Of a stretch of 64,000 nt of DNA, positions 25,901-37,900 are shown piece after piece. The first letter of the stretch is position 1, and each line of letters opens with the position of its first letter. This DNA is from Stieleria tagensis (GTDB lineage Bacteria > Planctomycetota > Planctomycetia > Pirellulales > Pirellulaceae), in assembly GCF_024129865.1 (NCBI RefSeq), contig NZ_JAMYFE010000044.1, forward strand, positions 1-64,000, given 5' to 3'. Both the position numbers and the translations under genes were made by a program. The notes beneath the pieces are model-generated. The model did not search any database. It was not told where the DNA came from and saw only the letters and a program-made list of their open reading frames with translations.

Positions 25901-28900
25901 GCCTTGCCAATCGTAGCTAAAGATCATCTCGTCGCCGGCGGCGTTGATGATCTTGACGGGCATTTGAATGTCACCATAAACGAACCGAGTTTCGCGTTGC
26001 ATCGAATCCCGTTCCTTGACCAAATTCCCCATCGAATCAAATTCAAACTCCGTCCGATCTAAATTGGGATCGATCTCCGCAACGGCGTAACCAATGGCAT
26101 CGTATTCCCACTGCCATCGATTCCCGTTTGGGTCGGTAAACGCAGTTTGGTTGCCGGTGGCGTCATATTCATAATAGGAAGTCCCTTCGAGGGCGTTGGC
26201 CATCGATACCAATCGTCCGTCTTCGCGATAATCGTAGCGGACCGGATTTCCATTCGGATCGGTGATTTCCAAGATGCGACCGTTTGCGTCGTATTCGATT
26301 TCAATCACACCTTGTTCCGGATCCGTGATTCGGACCGGTCGGTTGTTGGCGTCAAAAAGATAGGTGGTCGTGTTTCCAACCTGGTCCGTGATCGAATCGA
26401 GTTGCATCCCGTTGAACGAGTAGTTCACTTCGCCGCCGAGTGCATCGGTGAACACTTGCGGACGATTTCTCTGGTCCATCACAAACGTACGTGTGTTTTG
26501 GTTGTGATCAGTCATCGACGTCAGTTTGCCACGCGAGTCATAGGTCATCGCTGCAAAAGTGCCATCGCGTTCGATCGATTTGATCGGATACGCGAGATTG
26601 CTGTACTCCAATCTCTTTTCGCCGCCATCGATATCGGTGACCTTGATCACCCGGCCAATCTCGTCGTATTCAATCGTCGCATCCGTGCCACCCGGCATTT
26701 GCATTCGAACGATATTCCCGGCGTCATCTCGCGTGTAGGCATGCTGGCCTCCGTCGGCCTGGATCATCTGTGTGATTTCACTGAATGCGTCGTAGGAAAA
26801 CTGCGTCAAATTGAGCAGGGCATCTGTCACACTGGTGATGTTTCGATTTTCGTCGTACGTCATCACTGTCTCGAATCCACGTTCATCGGTGATCACCGTC
26901 AGATTGTCATCACCATCGTATTGGTACAACGCGGTGTTTCCGTTGGCAGACGTTTCGCGGATCATATTGCCACGATCATCGTATTCCATCTCGGTTGCCG
27001 CACCGAGCGCGTCATAGGTGACTCGGGTATGGTCGTCCAGTTGATATTCGTAGAGATTGGATGCCCCCAAGGCGTCGGTGACCACTGTCAGACGGCCAGC
27101 GATATCGTATTCAAAACCGGTTGAGATGACCTCTTGTTCGGGAAGGTCGTCAGGGTTGACGGCGGCCAGGTAATTGTCCGCCGTATAGGCATACGTGTTC
27201 GACAGTCCATTGGGATATTGAACGTCGACCAGATTACCGGCCGCGTCGTAGCGGTAGTCATATTCGTAGCCATCCGGATCGATGATCTTCGTCACGCGGC
27301 CTTGATCATCACGTTGAAATTGGACTTGTTGGCTAGAAGAACTCGTAATCGCGTCGTCGCTGTACTGCAGTGTGTTGCCGTTGCGGTCGACGACATTTTC
27401 CAGTCCGGCTTGCTGGTCATAGCTGTAACGGACACCGGTCTTGCTGACCAGTTCGTAGCCCAGCGGATTGTAAGAAGCGAAATTGGCGGCGATGATGTAT
27501 TGGCCGTCGGCGAGCCGGTTTAAGGGTAGCGAAAGTCCGTTCAGGTCGAATTGACCGGTCGAGAGGCTGGTGATGGTGGTGTAGTCGTTTTCACCATAGA
27601 GTTGCCAGGTGACGCCCGGGTCGGGGATCCATCGAGGATCGTAGAAACTGTCGCTGAGCGTGGTCCAGATCCCTGTGTGCCGAATGGGGCTGAACGTGAA
27701 TCCCACTCGTTGGCAATCGGGTGTGGTGATGTAGACCTTGTCACCGTCGGCAAAAGGCAAAGCGGCAAACTGTCCGAGCAAGTTTTCGTAGGGTGTCCGC
27801 GCGACCGCTTCGCGCAGGTCTGGATCTGCTGCACAGAATTGCCAGCCGTTACCAAAGTCGCTGCTTTCGTCTGCGTTCAATTGGCTGTGTTGGCGTTGGA
27901 TCGTGATCGCCGGGCCACCAGCGACGGGAATTGTCAGATCGACGATCGGATGATTGTTCACGCCTACCTTTGCCATTCCGTCCAGGGCGACGCGGATGGT
28001 TTGTTCGGCTTGGTTGCCGGCAAGGTCGGACGCGGTCAACCGCATGTCGTACTGGTTGTTCTTGAGCAATGTCGGATCAAAGATTCCGATCAACGACGAA
28101 ACGACATCGATTGGACCTGATTCTTCTCGTGCGGACACCGATGTGATTGATTTCCACTGGTTCGTATTGACCAATGCAACTTCAAGCCGATAGAAGGCAA
28201 GTGAATCGTTGTCGGTCACTGTGCCGATGACGTCTGTAAAGTATTCAATCGTGGCGTGATTCGATAGTGATTCGATACTCACAGTAGGCGGGGTGACATC
28301 GGAGGGGTCGATCACAAAGAATGCTTCACTCGCGGTGCCGAGGTTGCCGCTGGTATCGGTGGCATTAGCGATTAGACGTGGGATGCCCGAAAGCCCCGGT
28401 GTGAGCGTGACAGTGCCCTCGGCGCTAAGTGCCACAGGGATTCCATCGACGATTAGTTCGACCGCGGACACTGCCACATTGTCTTTGGCAGCGACGCGGA
28501 CATCGATGGAATCGCCCAGCGTGATTGCATCGTTGGACAATATGATCGAAACGCGGGGTGCTTCGGTGTCGGGGGAGACGGTGAGTGTGTAGGACTGGTC
28601 GGTCGAAAGGCCGCGGGCATCGGTGGCGGTGATCGTGATCGGGTAGGTCCCGGACAGCGACGAAGCGGCGGGCAATGACACGACTCCACTGGTGCCTCCG
28701 ATACTCATGCCGACCGGTCCATCGATGCGATAGGTGACCGCGTCATCGGGGTCGGTGGCCACCGCGGCGTAGAAATAACGCTGGCCGGCAGAAAGTTCGA
28801 GGACCGGATCAGAGATGAATGTCGGCGCGGTATTGGTACCGAGCACATTCAGGTCGAAGGTCTGTCGTCCGCTGGCGGTCTGAGAATCGCTGGCGAGAAT

Positions 28901-31900
28901 CGTGATGGATGTTGTCCCGAGCTGAGTCGAATCCGGTGTCCAAGTCAGACGGTTGCCGATCAGTTTCGCCCCGGCGGGTGCCGATGCGTCAAGTGACAGC
29001 GTGACGGCAGAGCCCTCCGGGTCGGTCGCCACGATGTTGTATTCAAAACGCTGGTCGACGGTGGCGAACCGCGCCGGTGTGGAAAGGATCAGCGGCGGAT
29101 TATTGTCCAGCCCTGACGGTACGAGCAACGTAAAACTCTGTGTCGCGCTGCCGCCCCGGCCATCGTCGATTTCGATCAACACATTGTGATGGCCGACGTC
29201 GGCGGCCGTCGGAGTCCAAGTGAGCGTGTTGCCGTCGAGTGCCATGCCGCCAGGTGCCTGCAGAAGCGATCGCGTCAACACGTCGCCTTCGGGATCCACT
29301 CCGTCAGCGACATAGGTATACGGCGTGTCGACCGGTGCGATCAGGACGGGAACGGTTGTGAACGCCGGGGCGCTGTTGCCGAATGTGTCGAAGCTGACGT
29401 CGAACTCGAAACGTTCGCGAAGCGGATTGGCAAAGCTCACATCGAGCGCTGTGCTGGTCGATCCCGGAGGCAGGTTGGGTGCGATTTCGGTGTCAAACAC
29501 GAAGGCCGGCGCAAGCTGGGAGTCGGCAGACGGCATCTGAATTTCTGGATTGCTGACCGCAATCGATGCAGTGGAAAATTCAGTCAGACGCGCGACCATC
29601 GGCGGCGTGACCGTGTCTGGGGAATGGTTGCCGGCGGCCAGTTGAGTGTGCAACTGATTCGTCGCTCGGTTGAATGTGGTTCCTGTGAATACGGATTCGA
29701 TCCCACCGGCGGCCGGTGTGAGCGCAGCCAGATCGATCACGGGACCGGCACTGTCGCCGAACAACGTGATGGATGTTTGGCTGGTCGATCCCGCGGCACG
29801 TGTTGCAATCACGTCGAACCTGTTGGCTCCCTCGGAAAGCGTGACTGCGGTAAAAAAGTTGCCGGCCGGGTCGAGCGCATCAACCGGGACGCCATTGACC
29901 AAAACGGATTCGACATCCACTGTGGTCAGCAGTTGTGCCGACAATTCGGTGGGATCGTCGACGGCGATTGCGACGCCTGTGCTGCTGGGGTCGGCATCGA
30001 TGTGAGCCGTCAGCTCGACCAACTCAGGCGTCAACGTGCCGTCGCCGATTTGAAATGCATAAAACTCGATCCCTTGATCAGCGACGCCTTGCACTCCGAC
30101 CGTGTTTTCATCCAGTGCGACACCGTCGGTCAATAGATACACCAGCGTGCGGTCGGCGGGTTGGGCCGTAGCAATTAAATTCTGAACATCGCGAATTGCC
30201 GGTTCGAACTCGGTCCCCTGACGGACTTCGGTGTCGCGGAATTTGAACGCCCCTTGGACAGACAGGAATCCCAGCGTCTGGCTCCAGAGTGACCGAACGG
30301 CAATTTCAAAATTGGGATCATCGCCACGGTAAGTGGTGTCGATCGATGGATCGACGAAATTCTGGTTGAATAGCTCCGGACCCGCATCGAGCGGTTCGCT
30401 ACCACCGGCGAACAGGACGCTGGCGACGCGAACGTTGTCGGAAAGCGTCTGCAGCTGTTCAGTCAGCCGTAGCGCGGCGGCGAGTTCTGCATCCAGTACA
30501 TCACCGACGCCGGCAAACTGGTTGTAGTCATCGTTTGCATCAACCACTCCGTCGCCGTTGACGTCCAGTCCGCTGGGCGTGAGCGTGCTGGTCGACACAT
30601 CGATCATAAAGATCGCGTTGATCGATTGATTGGCGGACCCGACGTTGCCGGACAGTGCAAGGTTGGTCCCGGTTGGAAAGCGACTCCCGTTCTGTGGCGC
30701 CAACTGAATCGGCGGCCCATCACTTGCGGCTCGCTCAGCAGCGTAGACGGCCGAAAACGTCTCACTTCGAGTTTGATTGTTGGTCGCGGCGTCTGCTTCG
30801 AAAACGTGATTCAACGGGTCCGTTTCGACGTCGACCCAAAAAGAGCCTTCAAACTGTTCCGGCAGCGTGATCGTAGCGGTTTGATTGTACGATTCGCCGG
30901 GCGCAAGATCGCCGGGACTGGTGACGTCTGCAAAGGCGCGCTGGTAGAGAGCCACAGATGCTTCATCGGCCGACAAGAAGACTCGGTCGATCCAGGAATC
31001 TGCGTCCCAAGCCGATGCGACTGCAGTGCCGTTGTTGGTCACGGTCCACGAAACACTGACGGTTGCGGGGCTACCGATGGTGATGACATCGGCGACGACG
31101 TTGGAGACGGTTAATTCAGCGGCAGCCGGCGTAGCTGCCAGCGAGTCGTCGAGAATGCGAAAACTGAATTTCCCCAAGATGTCGGTGGAACGGATGAAAT
31201 CTCGATCATCGACGATCAGCGTGTAGACACCGGTTTCATCGGCCATGAAGGTCGTGTCGGTGAACGCGGCTTGGAAGACCGACACACCGGCGGGCGAGAG
31301 CAGTGTGAAGCCGGCGGTCGGACGACCGAGGTTGTCGACGACTTCATTCAAGAGAACGTCAAGCGTCAGTTCAGTTCCGGTCGTTGTTGCAAAGTTGTAA
31401 CTGTGCGTTCGTCCGCCGATTTCAATGGCATCCGAGATGACTTGTCCCACATTGATAGCCGATGCTGGCGCGGGGGTGACGTCGTCGACCCGCAGTTGGT
31501 AGCCGGGGATGTTGTCACCGCTACCGGACAGCACCAGCGAATAGGTTCCCGATTCGGAGAGTGTGATCGGCCCGGTGTCGTGGGCTTGATGCAGGAAATC
31601 GAGCGTTCCGGCGACAAGCGTTCCGCTGGGCGCGAACAATTGCGAGCGCAGCGTTTCATTGACCGCTCGATCGGATTGCCAGATCTGTTGCATGTCCAGG
31701 AAAATCTGAGCTCCAGCGGACGCATCGAAAGTCAGTGTATCGCTGGTTCCAGGCGTCTCGATTTCGCCGCTGACGATCTCGCCGAGCGGCAATCCGGCGG
31801 TCAACGATGGTGCGACATCCCAGACTTGAAAACTGTACTGCGGTCGGCCGCCGCCGGGTTCGCTGTATTGCAACGAATAGGTCCCGGCCTGATCGATGAC

Positions 31901-34900
31901 GAACGGGCCGGCGTCCAGTAGAGACGTCGACAAATTGCTGGCACTGAAAACGGTGCTACCGTCGGGGGCTAACAGTTTGGCGGTTAGTGATCCGCCGATT
32001 TTAGTTTGCGTGTCGACGTAAATCTGTTGGCCGATGTCAGCTGTGAATTCCCAGTGGTCTTCGGCTCCCGTGGTTTCGATTGATCCGGCATAGACTTGAT
32101 CGATTGCGATCGCGGTCACCTCCGGCGGCGGGACCAAGTTGATTTGGAAGCTGTAGTTCGGCGTCGCATCCTGGCTGCCACGCCACGCGAGACGATAGGT
32201 GCCGGATTGTGTCAGACTGAGAGGCCCTTCGTCGGCCGTGACTAACGACGAATCCAGACTAGAGAACACCGTCGAACCATCGGGAGCAGTCAGTTCGGTA
32301 TGAATGTATCCGTTGCTAAACGACAGCACGTCAAAGTAGATACTGTCCCCCAGATTGCCCGTGAACGTGTAGTTGTCGACGGCGGCGGGTGTGGAGATAT
32401 CACCCGCGTAGACCGTGTCAAATTCGATCGCGATCGTCTCCGGTGGGTCGACGTCCCAGATGGTGAAATTGTAGCTGGGTGTATTGGTGGCGTTTCCGTT
32501 CAAGCGGTACGTGTAGGTCCCGGTTTGAGTGGCAACCAACGGACCGCGACGCAAGTTGCCAGCGGAGAAACCTGACGCCGAAAGGACGACGCTGCTATCG
32601 GGGGCGATCAAAGTCGTCGTCAACGGAGCGCCGGAGAGCGAGTTGAAATCAACGTAAATTTCTTGACCGGCGACCAGGTCGATTAGATACTCGTTGACTT
32701 CGCCAGCAACCGCAATTTGGTCAACCACGTTTTGTCGTGGCGTGATCATTTCGACCGGATCGGCGATGCCAGTGGGCGTGGTGTTGGTGGCGGACAATGC
32801 GAAGGTGCCGATCGCGGTCTGGCTGCCCTGGTGATCGAGTGTCGCCTGGGAATAGTGATAGACAGCATTGGCGACATCATCAACAACCCAAACTCCGTCA
32901 CCCCCGGCGGGGTTGATGGTGATTCCGGCCGGTGAGGCGTTGGCTGGATCCAAATCCCACCAATTGACGAAACGGCCATCCATTTCATAGGCAAAAACTC
33001 TATCGGCAGCACCATCAACGATCCACAGGGTTTGGCCATCGGTAGTGATGCCGCGGGGATCGCGATTGCCAAACGCGAGCTGGAATTCAGACACCGCAAC
33101 CTGTTGGCCCGCGGTGCGTGAAGCCGCGTCGGCATAGCGTTTGACTTTGTCCATCCCGTCGTCAACGATCCAAATGTCGGTGCCATCAGTCGCAATGCCT
33201 TCGGGTGACTCCAGTCCACGCGCGGTCCAATCACCCAACCGCGTTGTGCCATCGGTGTCGTAGATGTAGACCCGTTCGTTCGCGCCTTCTTCGCTGACGA
33301 TCCAGATCGGATTGCCTGTTCCGGTCGTGGTGGTTCCACGCGGATTAAGCGCTGCGACTGTCTGAAAGTCGCCGAGTGAAGTCCCAACGGTGTTGTAACG
33401 ATGGACAGCGTTGGTCGCCGAGTCACTGACATAGAAACGGGTCGGCGCAACAGGAATGACGCCACCGCCGCGACAAAACTCGATATCAGTGACCGCACCA
33501 CTCGCCGCCAAGTGGATCTCCATTCGTGACACGCCCAATGCATCGAGTGCGACACGTCGGTAACCATTGTCACCGGTCGATCGGATTGCCGTCGAAGAAA
33601 TCAGCCTCCCATCGGCATCCAACAGATCGATTCGATTGTCACCACTCTGGACATCCAGCAAGCCAATTTCATCCAACATCACCGGAGCTTCGAAGTCAAA
33701 GACCAGTACCCCGCCAGCGGCATTGTCATCGGGATCAGCCGCGTCGTTGTCCTCACTGATAATCAGAATATTTCCCTGCGCCGTCGTGTTAGTCGCACCG
33801 GCATTTCCCAAACCTGGTCCGTCAAAGCGACGATTGGGTGTTCCCAAATCGGAATCGCCGCCAGTGGGTGCGGACGAGTCAAAGATCATCGCAGGTTTGT
33901 TGGGATCATTTGTTGAAACCGTCATGCCGTAGGCGGCAAATTGGTCACCGATTCGGTCGCCGGCGACCAGCGGAACACCTGTCGCGTTGACCGCGAAGTC
34001 AATGCTGGGAATCCATCTGCCATGATTGGCAGTGACAGTGACGTCGATCGTGTTGGACAGGTATCCGCCCAACAATTCCGGGGCATTTCGTCCCCATTCA
34101 TCAGCGGCCAAATCGGGGTCGCGTGTCAACACGATCTTGTCGACCGCCACCCCGTCTTCACGCATCCATAGGTTCAACGTATGACTACCTGCCGTGGGCA
34201 CGTTGATCGAAACGCGATCCTCCCCGCCACGATCACCGACATTCTGTTCCCAATGCCAGTCACCGCTGGTATCGGTCATCCCATGCTTGCCATAACTAGC
34301 CACAATCCCATCAAGTCCAATGTGGACCGAATCATCAGCATCGTCGTCACCGAGCATTCGCAGCCAAATGTAGTAGGTGCCGGGAGCGTCAAAAGAAACC
34401 GGATAGTCCAGTCGCGGTCCACGCGTTGAATCGCCGACATTCGTCCCGGTGTTGGGCGTGGCTTGAACAAAGGCTTCTCCACTGGCGTCCGCGTCGGCAG
34501 CGATCGTCCAGGTACTGTGAACTGCCTCGCCGGATCCCGATGTCAACTGGGCATAGTCCTCGGCTTCGACGCCCACGAATCCCCCAGAGCCTGATGAGTT
34601 GTCTTCGTCAAATCCAGTGGCGCTGACCGAGTAATTACCGGCAAGCGAATAGCGGTGCGTGATCGAGTCAAGGTTGCCGCTAACGATTTCAGTTTGTCCG
34701 TCCCCCCAATCGATCTGCCATCGCGTCAGCGTGTCGTCACCAGGATCGATGCTTTCGAGATTAAGCGTGTATGGTTCACGTGTCTGCGCCGTGGATTCAC
34801 CGGAAATGATCAGCAACGGGTCGACATTCGTTGCGCGGACGAGCAACTCGTTAGCTGGGTAAACGTTTTTGCCATCAGTGGCCCAACCAACGAGTCGGTA

Positions 34901-37900
34901 GTCGGCGTTGCCGTCGGGAAAAACGGTCGTGAAGATCGCCGCATCGCCAACGATCGAATGAGAGGTGGGAGTGGACGTGTTGGAATCAGTGGTGATCTGC
35001 CAGTTGGTGATGTCGATGCCTGCAGAGGCAAGTGTGGCCGTGTAGGTGGAACCTTCGACGACGGTGGGGGCGCCATTGATTTCGACCGTGGGGAGATCAC
35101 GGCAGAAAACGAGTTCGCTGACACCACCACTACCGCCCAGTTCGATTTCCATCCGCGCGACGTCGTCGGTGTCGAGCGCGATGGTAACCAAAGAGTTATC
35201 GCCCCTGCCGATGATAGGAAGGGTGTTGATGACATGATTCGCCGAGTCGAAAAATGTGATCGTGGAGGCCTCATTGGTATCGAGATCCAAGATCGAGACT
35301 TCGTCCAGCCCGACGGGAGTGTCGAACGTGAAAATCAGTGTGCCACCCGCCGCAACATCGTCCGGGTCGCGGGCATCAGCGTCTTCGCTAATGATCAGGA
35401 GATTGCCTTGGGCGATTGAGTTTTCACCCACCGATCCTGAAGCGCCGCCGCTGCCAACTCCGGGACCGCCGAAGTCGCTGTGCGGGCTTCCCAAGTCGCT
35501 ATCGCCTCCACTAGGCCTGGCGGAATCGAAGATCATCGCGGGGTGGTTGATCGGATCGTGGGTCTTGACTTGAACGCCCCACGGCGCCCACTGATCGGTG
35601 ACAAATTCACCACTCGCGATCTTGCTCCCAGCGAGATCCTGATCAAAGTTGATCCGCGGCAAGCACGCGCTGCCCGCCGGCGCTGAGTTGCCAACAACGA
35701 CTTCGATGGATGACGACGTTGCCAGCCCATCGTCGTCCGTGATCGTGGTGGTTGCCGTGAAAATGCCCGTCGAAAGATAGGTGTGCTGGGCGGAAACAAC
35801 GCCTGTCGTCAAAATCCCCGGCGATCCATTGGTGAGCGAAAACTCAGTCAATGAAGTGAGCGGTGTGCCGTCGCCCCAATTGATAGTGACCGCGAACGTT
35901 TCTTCGCTGCCGGCAGCGAGGTTGGTGAATCCCGGATCAGAGAAAGTGGCCAACGTGAACGAGTTTGTTTCGCCTGCGATGGCTGCGGTGTTTGCCCCAG
36001 TCACAACTGTGGGAGCCACACCGTCAACGGTCGCGAGGGCCGATTGCATCGCTGTTCCGTTTGCGCCATCAGTGACTGTCATGGTGATGTGATACAGACC
36101 GTCATCGGCATAGACGTGTTCCGCCGACAGGGATCCCTGAAAGGAATTCTCGGCGGGCGTGACCAGCATCGTCTCGATTTCGCCATCGCCCCATTCGATC
36201 GTAGCGGTGTAGTCACCGACTCGACCGGGATCGTGAAACGTGGTCACAACCGAAACGGTTTCACCCTCGCTGGCGAAAAGATCATTTGGTGTGGCGATTG
36301 TCAACTCTGCGTCGACGGTGAACTCAAATCCGACATCAGATCCCGCGCCGATCGGGTTGCCGACCAAATCGCGGATGGCCCTGTTCGGATCGGCGCCGGC
36401 GAGCGTCAATCGATAATCATCGTCGGCAAGCGGGAGCGCCGCCACAGAGAACGTCAGAACCGCAGTCGACGTGTTGGAATCGTAGACGATTGAATCAATT
36501 GGAATGTTGACATCGTCAGAACTGCCAAAGACTCCGTCGGCGCCGCGTCCCGCCAGTTTGTAGGCAGCTAGATTGAGCACCGATCCGGTCCCCGATTCAC
36601 GCACCGGTTCGCTGAACCGCAGGCTCGCCGTACCAACGAACGTGTCGAGAGTTGCACCTGCGATCGGATCAAGCATCGTGACGGACGGCGCGGTCACATC
36701 GGCACCAATCGGTGACAGTGCGAGATCCGATTCGAACAAGGTGACAATGATGTCATCGACAGAATCACTGGCAGTCAACGGCGCGACGGCAACCGCCGAA
36801 ACGCCTGATCCATAGCCCGAAATCGCAATGCTCTCCGCACTCCATTGGCGACTTCCGTTTCCATTGATGACGGTTAACGTGTCGCCAAAATGATCAACAA
36901 CGACGAGATCCAAATCACCGTCGCCATTGACATCGCCGACTGATGAATCCACTGCATTTGTGAAGTCGCCGGGCAAGCTGACTCGCTGCAAAAAATCAGA
37001 CAATTCGACTTCCGGCGTGATCTGCACGTTGTCAATCGTCACGACACTGCCAGCGCCCGGAGGATTGCCGATCAAATCAAATGTGAGCGTCGCCAAGGTA
37101 TCGGCGGGAACCGACGTTACATCGAGTGTGATTCGATTTCCACTGACCGTCACACCGGCAGCTAGCGAAGCATCACTTCCTGAAGACACGTTATAGAACG
37201 CGGTCGAACCGGTATGATGCGTTGCAACGAGTGACCGTTGGTTTTGGTCCAACAATGACACTTCAAAGGCATCGGGGACGCCACCGGCGACCGGATCAAG
37301 TCCGATTGCGACGCGATCAAAGGAGACGGCGGTCGCACCGCCGGGAATGACAAAGGTTTGCTGAAGTGACGTGAGAAAAGATTCATGCTCAGCCATCTGT
37401 GCTGCCCCGCCAAGCCCGTTGACACGTCCGGTGATCGCGCCGTCAGCCTGTCCGATGATTTCAGTTTGCCATCCGGTCAGCCCCGCCGAAAAGTCTCCGT
37501 TAACGATCGGCGAGAGCTCCCGAGGATCCGCAGAGCTGAACAGCAAGAACGATTCCGTGGTGGTGGTCACCGCAAGATCGATGTTTCCGTCGCCATCGAA
37601 ATCGCCTTTCCCGAAACTCGCAATCGACGAACTCTCGTGGGTCGTCAGATCGTCACGTCGAACAAGCGCCGAATCGCCCGCGATGCCTTCGAAAAAAACA
37701 ATTGATCCGTCGGCATGACCAACTACCAGATCGTGCAAGTCATTGCCGATCACATCGGCGACGATCACGGTTGTCGGTGCTGCGATCCCGGTGGAGTAAA
37801 TCGTTGGTCCAGCAAACGTTCCGCCGGCCAAGCCCGGGTAGACCAACACGGCATCGTCAGCCGTTGCGACAGCGACGAGGTCACGTGAAAGATCTCCATC

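Noticed and set aside
23850-27480. Regularly spaced similar sequences that might suggest a CRISPR array
   Set aside because: The similarity comes from coding YD repeats (codons for E-Y-D and similar); spacing is variable and the reading frame is continuous.
26147-30136. Long plus-strand frames (26147-27124, 29186-30136)
   Set aside because: Also antisense shadows of the giant RHS gene, with arginine- and valine-rich translations of no recognisable family.
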